Assembly: GCF_001436695.1 (NCBI RefSeq)
Contig: NZ_AYZG01000019.1
Location: 1 to 39,434 of the forward strand
DNA: 39,434 nt
Direction of reading: 5' to 3'
From: Lactobacillus taiwanensis DSM 21401
GTDB taxonomy: Bacteria; Bacillota; Bacilli; Lactobacillales; Lactobacillaceae
The position numbers and the translations under genes are program-made. The notes below the pieces were generated by a model, which did not search any database, was not told where the DNA came from, and saw only the letters and a program-made list of their open reading frames with translations. This document shows, piece by piece, positions 16,773 through 25,527 of the stretch; the first letter of the stretch is position 1, and each line of letters starts with the position of its first letter.

Positions 16773-17169
16773 AATATTTAGAAGCCTTTGTTTGGCCATT
16801 CCATTTTTCAAAGCCGTCCTTTAGCCAATATACCTTTTTATAGCCCTTTTTCTGTAAAAAGCGTGCCGCTCTGACAGTTAAGGCACTTGAATCAGAATAA
16901 AGGTAAACTGGTAAATCTGGACGAATTTCCTGATATTGATATTTGAACATTGTATATGGAATATTACGAGCTCCTAAAATATGTTCTTTTTTAAAAGGAG
17001 CTTTTTCTCGCACATCAATAATCTGTGCCTTTCTCTTTCCCTTTTCAAATTCTTCGTTAGTTAATGCACCACCGACTCTCTTTGATTGGATCCATGTCCA
17101 AAGCCAACTCAAAGCAAAGGCCAAAATAATGATGATTAAGATAATGTTGATAATCCCAAAAATATTCAT
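16771..17169 (-). CDS. Membrane-anchored rhodanese-like protein, catalytic Cys absent
   Basis: The product has 132 residues: one N-terminal membrane helix (about 3-25) and a rhodanese-like domain with IDVREKAPFKKEHILGARNIP (near 51-71) and an RAARFLQKKGYKKVYWLKDG C-terminal half. In active rhodaneses the loop after the central strand begins with cysteine; here the equivalent sequence is VYLYSDSSALTVR with Ser92 or Asp93 at that place and no cysteine in the protein. Sulfur transfer by the usual mechanism is therefore unlikely; a binding or scaffold role at the membrane is an inference. It ends the leftward rpmG-fau-gluP-yqgQ cluster. Confidence 0.87.
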   Translation of the reverse strand: MNIFGIINIILIIIILAFALSWLWTWIQSKRVGGALTNEEFEKGKRKAQIIDVREKAPFKKEHILGARNIPYTMFKYQYQEIRPDLPVYLYSDSSALTVRAARFLQKKGYKKVYWLKDGFEKWNGQTKASKY

Positions 17170-17204
17170 TAATTACTTACCCCTATATAAGAATTTCTAT
17201 AGTA

Positions 17205-17435
17205 CTATGATAATCCATTACTATCTTTTGCGCTAGTTTCCTTTTCTTCTTCAATCTCATGTTCATGAGTTAGAATCATTTTAGCTGTCATATATTCCTT
17301 TTTAGAAACTACACCAGCATGATATAAATTATCTAGCTCAATTCCCATCAACTCAATATCCCATTTGCGTTTTCCAACATAAACTATGATGTTAAATTTC
17401 TTTAGAAGCTTTTGAACATCGTGTAAATTTTTCAT
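17205..17435 (-). CDS. yqgQ: YqgQ family protein (DUF910)
   Basis: This 76-residue protein resembles B. subtilis YqgQ, a small helical protein of unknown function. Recognisable are VQKLLKKFNIIVYVGKRKWDIELM and ELDNLYHAGVVSKKEY, followed by an acidic, likely disordered tail. It begins two bases after the rhomboid stop codon. In B. subtilis the order is rpmGA-yqgN-gluP-yqgQ-glcK, so the position supports the call; here glcK is not downstream, and the rhodanese-like gene takes its place. Confidence 0.85.
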   Translation of the reverse strand: MKNLHDVQKLLKKFNIIVYVGKRKWDIELMGIELDNLYHAGVVSKKEYMTAKMILTHEHEIEEEKETSAKDSNGLS

Positions 17436-17437
17436 TG

Positions 17438-18124
17438 TTAATTACTAATCACTATTCCTTGATGTAAACAGAAGACGACATAAATAATTAATATCACAAC
17501 TGCAATTACCTTTAATTTATGATGATATTCCCTTAAATGGATGCTTCCAAAGATTATTCCTAAAAGAAAACCTGAAATTAAGCCACCAAGATGACCTAAA
17601 ATATCAATATGACTTGCAAATAAATCAAGTACCAAATTAATAATAGCTAAAGCTAAGGCCTGCTTTCCCAAATAATCAACAACTGGAATTGATCTATTAG
17701 CTAAATAAAGAGCTATAACTACCCCAAAAAGCCCAAATAAAGCGGTTGAAGCTCCAGCACTTACTACAGAATCACTGCCATAGGCATAACTTAACAAGTT
17801 TCCGCCAACACCAGATAATAAATAAATACCTAAAAATCGCCAATGACCTAAAATAGGTTCCATAAACTGACCAATATAATAAATCATCACTGCGTTAGAT
17901 GCGATGTGCAACCAACCAATATGTAAAAATTGAGCAGTAAATAAACGCCACCATTGATGTTCAACAGTAACAAGTTGATTATTCATAGCTCCTAAGCGGA
18001 TCAATGTATGAATATTGGTCGACCCACCCATTATCGTTTCTAAAATAAAAACAACAAAAAGCACTATTAAAATTGTATTTGTAACAACAGTGCTAGAAAA
18101 ACGATTGGAGTTTATTTTTTTCAT
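17438..18124 (-). CDS. gluP: Rhomboid family intramembrane serine protease
   Basis: A 228-residue, six- to seven-helix membrane protease. The catalytic serine is Ser126 in GAS-TALFG, the histidine is His178 in LGHLGG, and the helix-2 motif HIASN (His73, Asn77) forms the oxyanion site; WWRLFTAQFLHIGW before it is typical of the L1 region. It is much shorter than B. subtilis GluP (507 residues), lacking the extra cytosolic and TPR domains. It lies 12 bases after fau and 2 bases before yqgQ, the same neighbours as in B. subtilis. Substrates are unknown. Confidence 0.92.
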   Translation of the reverse strand: MKKINSNRFSSTVVTNTILIVLFVVFILETIMGGSTNIHTLIRLGAMNNQLVTVEHQWWRLFTAQFLHIGWLHIASNAVMIYYIGQFMEPILGHWRFLGIYLLSGVGGNLLSYAYGSDSVVSAGASTALFGLFGVVIALYLANRSIPVVDYLGKQALALAIINLVLDLFASHIDILGHLGGLISGFLLGIIFGSIHLREYHHKLKVIAVVILIIYVVFCLHQGIVISN

Positions 18125-18136
18125 GCGCTTCCTCCT

Positions 18137-18694
18137 TTAATTAGTTAAAATAAAATTTTTAATTGGAATATCGTAATTTTCAACTAACCAAGTAGTTTGA
18201 CTAAAGGTCTGGATTGAATTAGCTAAACTAAGAGTCTGTGTAGGATTTCTTTCTAAAAAACGATCATAATATCCACCACCAAAACCAAGGCGACTATTTT
18301 TATCTAATCCGTAAGCAAGTCCAGGAACAATGATCAAATCCAAATTATTTTTAACTTCAACGTTTGGATCATGATTTTCTAAAACACCAAACTTAGTCTT
18401 AACTAAATCTGTATTTTTATCATAAAAAGTAAATTCCATTCTTTTTTTTGGCAAACAACGTGGAATATATACTCTCTTATTTATTTTCCATAAAGCAGGA
18501 ATAATTGGCGCTGTATTAACTTCTAACGGCATTGAAATGAAAATACCTATACTATCTGCTTTATTAAGAACAGAGCTATTTAAAAATTTATCTTTTAAAA
18601 TTCTATCCTCTAACATCTTTTGCTTAGTTTTAGCAAATGATGTTAGCTTTTTTATTTGTAAATTTCGTAAATCTTGTTTATTAATCAAATTCAT
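18137..18694 (-). CDS. fau: 5-formyltetrahydrofolate cyclo-ligase
   Basis: This cytosolic enzyme converts 5-formyltetrahydrofolate to 5,10-methenyltetrahydrofolate using ATP. The 185-residue product ends with the family signature GLAYGLDKNSRLGFGGGYYDRF and has the earlier IGIFISMPLEVNT and YIPRC segments. I place the start at ATG 18694. The ribosome binding site is poor, and an in-frame TTG at 18721 lies inside the T run of the rpmG terminator, which makes it unlikely. No promoter is visible between that terminator and the start, so expression probably depends on read-through from rpmG. Confidence 0.9.
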   Translation of the reverse strand: MNLINKQDLRNLQIKKLTSFAKTKQKMLEDRILKDKFLNSSVLNKADSIGIFISMPLEVNTAPIIPALWKINKRVYIPRCLPKKRMEFTFYDKNTDLVKTKFGVLENHDPNVEVKNNLDLIIVPGLAYGLDKNSRLGFGGGYYDRFLERNPTQTLSLANSIQTFSQTTWLVENYDIPIKNFILTN

Positions 18695-18711
18695 TAAATA
18701 TTGCTGGATAC

Positions 18712-18737
18712 AAAAAAACAACAGGAATTGCCTGTTG
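18712..18737 (-). terminator. Terminator or attenuating hairpin after rpmG
   Basis: On the minus strand CAACAGG (18731-18737) pairs with CCTGTTG (18719-18725) around a 5-base loop, followed by seven T residues (18712-18718). It starts 6 bases after the rpmG stop and ends 17 bases before the fau ATG. Confidence 0.8.
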
Positions 18738-18743
18738 CTTTGA

Positions 18744-18893
18744 TTACTTAGTTTCGCGGTGAAGTGTTACCTTTCTTTCAACTGGGCAATACTTCTTTAA
18801 AGCTAAACGTTCCGGATGCTTACGCTTATTCTTTTCAGATAAGTAACTTCTATCGCCACATTCGGTGCATTCAAGGATAATATGTTCTGCCAT
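18744..18893 (-). CDS. rpmG: 50S ribosomal protein L33
   Basis: A 49-residue L33 beginning [17 protein letters not shown] and ending KVTLHRETK, the family signature. Cysteines are at 9, 12 and 36, but the fourth zinc position is Glu39 (KYCPVERK), so this is a degenerate zinc-ribbon form, as in B. subtilis RpmGA. GGTGG five bases upstream supports the ATG. It lies between the PBP gene and fau, with its own promoter candidate and terminator. L33 is a peripheral 50S protein near the E site. Confidence 0.95.
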   Translation of the reverse strand: MAEHIILECTECGDRSYLSEKNKRKHPERLALKKYCPVERKVTLHRETK

Positions 18894-18928
18894 CTTTTCC
18901 ACCACCTACTTATTTAGTTAACTGTTAA

Positions 18929-18937
18929 ACTATACCA
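18929..18937 (-). promoter_or_regulatory. Extended -10 promoter candidate for rpmG
   Basis: On the minus strand TGG-TATAGT gives an extended -10 box about 35 bases upstream of the rpmG ATG. I see no good -35 box. Confidence 0.4.
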
Positions 18938-18965
18938 TGTTTTTCGTACTTTTACCAGTACTTTT

Positions 18966-21065
18966 CTATTTATTAAGCTTGAAGTAATCTTCAACCATTT
19001 CTTTTGCAACTTGAAGAGTATAACTTCCTTCTTTATCTGGATCAAGTCCTGGGAAGACAACTGCAACAGCTAATTTTGGATCTTTTGAAGGAGCATATCC
19101 AACAAAAGTTGCATTAATAACTTCTGGTGCCTTTGGATTACCCGGATTATCTTCATCATAGTAGAAAGTCTGAGCAGTACCAGTCTTACCAGAAATTGAT
19201 GGTTTTACGTCCTTTAAGCGGTGAGCCGTTCCCCACGCATTAGTACCATGAACAACGCGATACATTCCTTGGTGAATTACATCAAGTTGATCTTGAGTCC
19301 AAGGAATACGCATCTGAACCTGAGGCTTAGTATTATACATGATAGAAACTTTATTTCCTTGAGAATTAGTTTCACCAACTGATTGAACCAAATATGGACG
19401 CATACGGTACCCACCATTAGCAATAGTTGAAATATATTGTACTAATTGAATTGGAGTATAAGCATCATAGTTACCATAAGATAAGTCAAGGACGGATCCA
19501 GTCAATAATTGACCAGCAGAGTTATATGATCTACCTTGAATACCTGACACTTCTCCAGGAAGATCGACACCAGTCTTTTGTCCCAAACCAAACATTGCAA
19601 AATTACGTCTTAATTTAGTAAATGCATCGGATGGCATTGAGATAAAACTATGAGGTGTATATTTAGCATTTACCCACCTTAAAGCTAGCTGCATCATGTA
19701 GATGTTACTTGAAACTTCAAGTGCTGTTGGAGCATCTAAGCTACCAAAAGTACCAACTGGGTAAACTGATTTCTTAATTGGAGAACCCGGCAAATAAATT
19801 GGCGTATCCGGCATCACACTATTAGTTGGTGTGATAATTCCATTCATTAGTCCTCCTGCAACAGTTGCACCCTTGATTGCGGACCCCATAACAAAAGACT
19901 TATTAATGACACCTAACGCATCGTCAGTGTCTTTTCTGGTCTTAGCATTATGATTAATGCCAGCAATCGCCAACAATGCACCAGTCTTAGGATTCATTGC
20001 TACGGCATATGCCCCATTTGAATACTGCGTAGCGCCAGCAGCTTGAGCAGAAGCATACACTTTCTTCAAAGTCTTCTCAACTTCTTGTTGATACTTAGCA
20101 TTCATTGTCAAAATCAGGCTAGCACCACTTTGACCTTTATAAACAGTCTTAGTCTGTTCAACACTATCTTTAGACTTAGTAACCACTTGAGACTTAGATT
20201 TAGTTCCCTTTAAAAGTGGTTCATATTTTTCTTCTAGATAACTAGTACCTACTCGGTCATTACGTGAATATCCCTGAGTTAAATAGTATTGTAAGTTATC
20301 ACTTGGTAAACCAGCCTTTTCTGAAGAAACAGAACCAATAATACTTTTAATTGATTTTCCATTTGGATAGTTTCTAGACCAGTCTGTTCCAATACCTACA
20401 CCAGGTAATTCAGATAAGTGTTCCCCAACTAAGGCTATTTCACGGTCAGTTAGTCCCTTGTTCTTAATGTAGATAGTTGATAGTGTATAAGCCCCTGAAA
20501 TCTTATTAAAGATCAGAGCAGCTGTTTTTTGACGTTTCGTAAAATGAATATTTTGCTTTTCAACGCGCTTTAAGACATTATCATAAATCTGACTTGAACT
20601 TAATGCATCCCCATTACTGTCATAACGCTCAGATTTTGGCAATTTAGCTGTCTCTTTTTCTGAAACTTTGCTATTAGCCAAATAATAATCGTAAAGCTGT
20701 CTTTGGGTAGGTTTTTCATCATCAAGTGTAATATATTGACTTAAAGCGTTAGAAACCTTATATATTTGACTAGACGTAATGCTAGAATTTTTGGTATAAG
20801 TAATTGCGTTATTAGCTTTATTACCTACCAAAACTTTACCACTACTGTCATACATCACACCACGTGGCACGTTATTTGATACAATTTTTTGGTCGGTTTG
20901 TTGAACCTCTGCTTGAAAACGACCACCATAAAAGAGTTGCAGATATGCTAATTGACCAATTAATAATAAAAATAAAACTAAAATGACGCCCAAAATAATT
21001 TTCATTCTTAGGGGCGTCGAAGTGGAATTTCTATTCGAACCTTTACTTTGTTTTAAATAATTCAA
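18966..21065 (-). CDS. Class B penicillin-binding protein (peptidoglycan transpeptidase)
   Basis: A 699-residue monofunctional transpeptidase of the PBP2/PBP2B type that cross-links peptidoglycan outside the membrane. One membrane anchor spans about residues 22-45. A dimerisation domain (VPRGVMYDSSGKVLVGN near 66-82, then DWSRNYPNG near 228) precedes the transpeptidase domain, with the nucleophile motif SAIK at 395-398, SSN at 452-454 and KTG at 627-629. The start is TTG 21065, with GAGG 8 bases upstream. The next gene on the strand is rpmG, about 70 bases away. Whether it serves septal or lateral synthesis cannot be decided from sequence. Confidence 0.93.
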   Translation of the reverse strand: MNYLKQSKGSNRNSTSTPLRMKIILGVILVLFLLLIGQLAYLQLFYGGRFQAEVQQTDQKIVSNNVPRGVMYDSSGKVLVGNKANNAITYTKNSSITSSQIYKVSNALSQYITLDDEKPTQRQLYDYYLANSKVSEKETAKLPKSERYDSNGDALSSSQIYDNVLKRVEKQNIHFTKRQKTAALIFNKISGAYTLSTIYIKNKGLTDREIALVGEHLSELPGVGIGTDWSRNYPNGKSIKSIIGSVSSEKAGLPSDNLQYYLTQGYSRNDRVGTSYLEEKYEPLLKGTKSKSQVVTKSKDSVEQTKTVYKGQSGASLILTMNAKYQQEVEKTLKKVYASAQAAGATQYSNGAYAVAMNPKTGALLAIAGINHNAKTRKDTDDALGVINKSFVMGSAIKGATVAGGLMNGIITPTNSVMPDTPIYLPGSPIKKSVYPVGTFGSLDAPTALEVSSNIYMMQLALRWVNAKYTPHSFISMPSDAFTKLRRNFAMFGLGQKTGVDLPGEVSGIQGRSYNSAGQLLTGSVLDLSYGNYDAYTPIQLVQYISTIANGGYRMRPYLVQSVGETNSQGNKVSIMYNTKPQVQMRIPWTQDQLDVIHQGMYRVVHGTNAWGTAHRLKDVKPSISGKTGTAQTFYYDEDNPGNPKAPEVINATFVGYAPSKDPKLAVAVVFPGLDPDKEGSYTLQVAKEMVEDYFKLNK

Positions 21066-21092
21066 AATTCTAACCTCACTAAACTAGAATTG

Positions 21093-21101
21093 ATTTTAGC
21101 A
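21093..21101 (-). promoter_or_regulatory. Extended -10 promoter candidate for the PBP gene
   Basis: On the minus strand TGC-TAAAAT lies about 28 bases upstream of the TTG start. There is no clear -35 box. Confidence 0.35.
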
Positions 21102-21180
21102 AAAAAAGTATATAAATTCTATTTTTCTAACAATGAAAATCGCAATAATTATATATTCTTAATAAGTAGGATACTTTTCA

Positions 21181-23760
21181 ATGATTATCGAAAAATTTAA
21201 ATCACATTTAAAAACCAAATATTTATATTGGCTTTCATTTTTACTGCCAGCTCTTATTTTCGCTAGCTACTTTATATATCGTAATCAAGAGATCTTAACT
21301 GTTGATTTAGGTCAACAATATATTGATTTTCTCTCATTTTATAAAAATAATCTATTTTCTAATCCTTTAAACCTAGTCTATACCTTGAGTAGCGGATTAG
21401 GAAATTCGTTTATTGGGACATGGGCTTATTATTTAACCAGTCCCTTTAACCTTTTACTATTTTTATTTTCAAATTCTCACCTTCCAGAGGCAATCCTTTT
21501 AATTATTAGTCTGAAGGTTGGCAGTATTGGGTTAAGTAGCTTTTATTATTTTCAAAAATTCTTTACAGGCGATAATAAAATTTTTGCTTTAGCTGCGAGT
21601 CTAGCTTTTTCATTAAGTGGTTTTGTCATCAGCTACAACTTAAACTTAATGTGGCTTGATAGTTTAATTTTATTACCTCTCTTATTAGATTCAATTGACA
21701 AATTATTTGTCCCCAAAAAGCACTATTTTTACCTAATTGGAATTACTTTTTTACTCTGGTTCACCAACTTTTATACTGGTTTTATGACACTTTTCTTTGG
21801 GTTACTTTACTTTATCAGTAAGTTAATTAATTATTCTTTTTCAAAAAAGAAGATTATTTCCCAATACTTTATAAAAAGTTTCCTAGGGACAACTTTAGCT
21901 GCCTGTGTGCTCCTACCAACATTTTTTGAAATATTAAATGGAAAAATCCATTCAGATACTTCCTTATCTATGGGAATGCAATTTTCTCCATATCAAGTAT
22001 TTTATAAACTTACCATCGGCGCCTTTAATTTCACTGAAATGGAAAAGGGCTTGCCAAATATCTTTTTAACGAGTTTATTTACACTACTATGCTTACTCTA
22101 CTTTATTAATCAAAAAATATCTCTTAAAGAAAAAATCACATCAGCTATTCTCTTAATATTTTTATTCTTTTCTTTTAGTTTTAATCCATTAGTACTCTTT
22201 TGGCATTTAGGTCAATATCCTGTTTGGTATCCAGCTCGCTTTAGCTTTATTTTTTCATTCTATGCTATTTATCTTGGCGTGCAAGTTCTTGCCCGTACAA
22301 AACAATTTGACTTTCTCAGTAAGTTAGCATGTGTAATTTTAGTCATCTGTCTTGGTATCTTTCTTTTCCTAAATATTCATCAAAAAGAATTTCTAAATCA
22401 AACCAATATCATCCTTACAATTTTATTCTTTTTATGTAGCTTACTAATCATTCTATTCTTTAATTACAAGTGGATTCCGGTAATATTTTTTGGTTTAGTT
22501 GGTCTTGAAGTAAGCATTAATTTACTAGCTAGTTTAGATAATATTTCTTATCAAAAAAATTATGACTATTCTAATTTCACTAAAAATGTTTCAGAGAGCA
22601 TAAATTATTTACATAAATATGATTCAGGACCTTACCGAACAGAAAAGACATTTACTCGATCTGATAATGATCCACTAAGCAATAACTACTATGGTATTAG
22701 TAACTTCAATTCTATTTCAAATCGATCAATTATTAACTTAGTTGAATATTTAGGACTGGAAAATAATGATAATTCTTTTACTAATAACTATGCAACTCCC
22801 TTATCTGATAGTATTCTAGGCGTCAAATATAATATTGTACCAATTAAAAATCGTCGCAATCTTCCCGAAAAGGAACAAGTTGTTTTCACAAATGCCTTTT
22901 ATCGTCCCGATTTAATTACAAATAAAGTTGTTAAAAGCTTTAAACAATTACAAATTAGACAAAATTCAACTGCATTACCACTTCTTTTTGTCTCTCCTAC
23001 TCATAAAAAAACTAGGTTTTATCCAAGTATGCCTGCTACTAATCAAAATCTTCTATTTGATAATATTACTGGTAAAAAAACAAATTTATTTAATAGCTTA
23101 TATCTAACCAATCCAACCAAAATACAAAATGTTAAGCCGACTAAGAATCTTAATGAATATAAAAAAATCAAAGGCAAACAAACGTCCGCAATTATTTTTA
23201 ATATATCTTCATTTCAAAAAGGGCCTTATTATCTAGAGCTTCCTTCAAATCTAGATGAAAAAACAACGTCAGTCGTTGTTAATGGTCATTCACTTAATAA
23301 TCAAGATCTAGGAATTTCAACTAAACTGCTAAATATCGGTTATTACTCAGCCAACACATCAATTAAAATTATTTTTTATTTAAATAATAAAAATATCAAT
23401 TTGAATGGTGTGCGTGTTCTTCAATTTAGACAATCAAATTTTAATAAAATTATTCACCAATTCAATAAACGGCAGCCTGTAACTCAGCAAACAAGTCCAA
23501 TCACCCTAACTATTGATTACAAGGCCAAAAATAAACAAATTTTAAATTCTACTATTCCCTATTCAAGTAACTGGTTACTCTTAGATAATGGTAAAGTACT
23601 TAAAAAACAAAAATTTGCTCACACATTTTTAAGTGCTCAATTAAAAAAGGGGTATCACCATATTACTTTAATTTATATTCCAATTACTTTTATAATTGGA
23701 ATTTTAATTTCAATTATGTCACTCAATTTCATACTCGTCTTTAGACCAAAAAAGGATTAA
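21181..23760 (+). CDS. yfhO: YfhO family multipass membrane protein
   Basis: An 859-residue protein of the YfhO family (GT-C-like fold), implicated in B. subtilis and Listeria in transferring sugars to lipoteichoic acid outside the membrane. The N-terminal half holds about a dozen hydrophobic helices, with an early acidic loop TVDLGQQYIDF (around residue 40) and a family-typical TLSSGLGNSF segment. A large extracytoplasmic domain runs from about 460 to 830 and a final helix spans about 833-853, ending with basic RPKKD. No partner glycosyltransferase (CsbB/GtrB-like) lies nearby. AGG ten bases upstream supports the ATG. The sugar donor and acceptor are inferences only. Confidence 0.88.
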   Translation: MIIEKFKSHLKTKYLYWLSFLLPALIFASYFIYRNQEILTVDLGQQYIDFLSFYKNNLFSNPLNLVYTLSSGLGNSFIGTWAYYLTSPFNLLLFLFSNSHLPEAILLIISLKVGSIGLSSFYYFQKFFTGDNKIFALAASLAFSLSGFVISYNLNLMWLDSLILLPLLLDSIDKLFVPKKHYFYLIGITFLLWFTNFYTGFMTLFFGLLYFISKLINYSFSKKKIISQYFIKSFLGTTLAACVLLPTFFEILNGKIHSDTSLSMGMQFSPYQVFYKLTIGAFNFTEMEKGLPNIFLTSLFTLLCLLYFINQKISLKEKITSAILLIFLFFSFSFNPLVLFWHLGQYPVWYPARFSFIFSFYAIYLGVQVLARTKQFDFLSKLACVILVICLGIFLFLNIHQKEFLNQTNIILTILFFLCSLLIILFFNYKWIPVIFFGLVGLEVSINLLASLDNISYQKNYDYSNFTKNVSESINYLHKYDSGPYRTEKTFTRSDNDPLSNNYYGISNFNSISNRSIINLVEYLGLENNDNSFTNNYATPLSDSILGVKYNIVPIKNRRNLPEKEQVVFTNAFYRPDLITNKVVKSFKQLQIRQNSTALPLLFVSPTHKKTRFYPSMPATNQNLLFDNITGKKTNLFNSLYLTNPTKIQNVKPTKNLNEYKKIKGKQTSAIIFNISSFQKGPYYLELPSNLDEKTTSVVVNGHSLNNQDLGISTKLLNIGYYSANTSIKIIFYLNNKNINLNGVRVLQFRQSNFNKIIHQFNKRQPVTQQTSPITLTIDYKAKNKQILNSTIPYSSNWLLLDNGKVLKKQKFAHTFLSAQLKKGYHHITLIYIPITFIIGILISIMSLNFILVFRPKKD

Positions 23761-23788
23761 CTGCCATTATGACAACTAATCCTTTTTT
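23748..23788 (+). terminator. Bidirectional terminator between yfhO and greA
   Basis: AAAAAAGGATTA (23748-23759) and TAATCCTTTTTT (23777-23788) form a 12-base stem with a 17-base loop. The left arm contains the last codons of yfhO, and greA converges on it. Confidence 0.75.
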
Positions 23789-23805
23789 AATAAAATTATT
23801 AAATA

Positions 23806-24288
23806 TTAATTCAATGTTTTAACTTCATTGATAGTAACATCAAATGTTCCACCAGGAGTATTAATAGTTACTTTTTCACCTTTCTTCTTGCCAAGTAAAG
23901 CTTGGGCAATTGGTGAATCATTAGAAATCTTACCATTAAGTGGATCGGATTCATCAGAACCAACAATGGTATAAGTTTCTGGATCATCAGTACCTACTTC
24001 TGTATAAGTAACAGTTTTACCAATAGAAACTTCATTTGGATCAACACTATCTGCATCAACAACTTGTGCATACTTAAGCATTTGTTCAATTTGAACAATA
24101 CGTTGTTCTACAGCACTTTGTTCATCTTTTGCAGCATCGTATTCTGAGTTTTCTGATAAGTCACCAAAAGATCTAGCAACCTTAATTCTTTCAATAACTT
24201 CTGGACGCTTTACTAACTTTAAATTTTTTAATTCCTTCTGAAGCTTTTCCTTACCTTCAGCAGTCATTGGATAAACTTTTTCTGCCAT
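23806..24288 (-). CDS. greA: Transcription elongation factor GreA
   Basis: GreA enters the RNA polymerase secondary channel and stimulates cleavage of backtracked RNA. The 160-residue product has the N-terminal coiled coil (about 10-75) with the acidic tip [15 protein letters not shown] near residues 43-57 and the C-terminal FKBP-like domain including [26 protein letters not shown] precedes the ATG. It lies 81 bases after mltG on the same strand, an arrangement common in lactobacilli, and has a promoter candidate of its own. Confidence 0.97.
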   Translation of the reverse strand: MAEKVYPMTAEGKEKLQKELKNLKLVKRPEVIERIKVARSFGDLSENSEYDAAKDEQSAVEQRIVQIEQMLKYAQVVDADSVDPNEVSIGKTVTYTEVGTDDPETYTIVGSDESDPLNGKISNDSPIAQALLGKKKGEKVTINTPGGTFDVTINEVKTLN

Positions 24289-24334
24289 ATTAAAAAATTC
24301 TCCTTACCTATACCTATTTTTCTTTGCACCAAAC

Positions 24335-24363
24335 AGCTTATGTTTTCTATCTAAAAAAGTCAA
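24335..24363 (-). promoter_or_regulatory. Promoter candidate for greA
   Basis: On the minus strand TTGACT (24358-24363) is followed after 17 bases by TAAGCT (24335-24340), about 47 bases upstream of the greA ATG. The -10 box is weak. Confidence 0.4.
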
Positions 24364-24369
24364 CCATTT

Positions 24370-25464
24370 TTACTGACCTAAACTACTATTACGCTTCAAA
24401 TGTTCATCGTAATTTTCATTGTAGTAAACTTTACCAGTCTTAAGATTTGCAACAAAGTAGAGATAGTTAGACTTAATTGGGTTCAAGACAGCACTAATTG
24501 AATCTAAACTTGGATTATTAAACGGTCCAGGACCATATCCCTTGTGAACATATAAGTTATATGGAGACTTAACTTTAATATCCTTTAATGACAAAGAGTG
24601 CTTATGCTTATTCAGCGCATACATAACTGAAATATCAGATTGCAGTGGCATATTTGCCTTAAGTCGGTTAAAGAATACTCCAGCAATCATTCTTCTGTCT
24701 TTAGATTTAACACCTTCACGCTCTACTAAGGAAGCTAAAGTTAACACTTCCTGAACCGTCAAATGTTTCTTTTTGATAGAACCATAGTATGGTTGCAAAA
24801 CCTGATTAGTTTTATCAACCATTTGGTTAACTAATTCCTTTAAAGACGCTCCTTGATAAACATCATACTTAGCTGGGAAGAGATAGCCTTCTAAGTGATA
24901 ACGAACACCCTTACTATTCATTGAACTAGTTAAAAGTTTTGGATATTGTTTCTCTAAGCTCTTCATGAAGTCTTGATCTTTCATCAACTTCAAGAAATCT
25001 TGACGACTATACTTTGTATTTTTACCAACTGTAGTAGCGATACTATCAATAGTTTGACCTTCTTTGATCAAAACATGACCAACAATTGGTCGTCCGCCAC
25101 CGCCCTGCAATTGACTAACAATTTCCTTATTATGCATTGAAGGCGACAGATAAAAATTACCTGCCTGAAAATTAGTCGCACTATGACTCTTCAGCCAAAA
25201 ATTAAAAACTGTTGCATTTCTAATAATTTTTTTATCTTGTAAAATCTGAGCAATTTGACTATTAGTTGCACCTTCAGGAATATGGACACTAACTACATCT
25301 TCATCATGGCGATTAACAGGTTGAAGTGCATAACCTACATAGCATCCCCCGATTAGAATAACTAAAACTAAAATAGCTCCAACTCCGCTAAGAATCCAAC
25401 GCGTAATCTTTTTAGATGCTTCTTCTTCTAACTCATGATTCTTCTTTTTGTCTTGATTCAGCAA
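24370..25464 (-). CDS. mltG: Endolytic murein transglycosylase MltG
   Basis: MltG cleaves nascent glycan strands at the outer face of the membrane. The 364-residue product has a cytoplasmic basic N-terminus, one membrane helix at about 25-48, a LysM-like region (VSVHIPEGATNSQIAQIL) and the YceG catalytic domain, with the expected catalytic glutamate in LASLVEREG and the following MPLQSDISVMYAL. The start is TTG 25464, with GGAGG 8 bases upstream and no better ATG. It follows pheT by 63 bases, a gap that contains a strong extended -10 box, so it is probably not solely under T-box control. Confidence 0.93.
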   Translation of the reverse strand: MLNQDKKKNHELEEEASKKITRWILSGVGAILVLVILIGGCYVGYALQPVNRHDEDVVSVHIPEGATNSQIAQILQDKKIIRNATVFNFWLKSHSATNFQAGNFYLSPSMHNKEIVSQLQGGGGRPIVGHVLIKEGQTIDSIATTVGKNTKYSRQDFLKLMKDQDFMKSLEKQYPKLLTSSMNSKGVRYHLEGYLFPAKYDVYQGASLKELVNQMVDKTNQVLQPYYGSIKKKHLTVQEVLTLASLVEREGVKSKDRRMIAGVFFNRLKANMPLQSDISVMYALNKHKHSLSLKDIKVKSPYNLYVHKGYGPGPFNNPSLDSISAVLNPIKSNYLYFVANLKTGKVYYNENYDEHLKRNSSLGQ

Positions 25465-25500
25465 ATGCTCTTCCTCCGAAAATCACAAAAATCTAAGACA

Positions 25501-25509
25501 ATTATAGCA
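25501..25509 (-). promoter_or_regulatory. Extended -10 promoter candidate for mltG
   Basis: On the minus strand TGC-TATAAT, a perfect extended -10 box, lies in the pheT-mltG gap. The -35 region is poor. The start site would be near 25494, about 30 bases upstream of the TTG. Confidence 0.55.
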
Positions 25510-25527
25510 AAGCTTTCTTAAAAAGAA

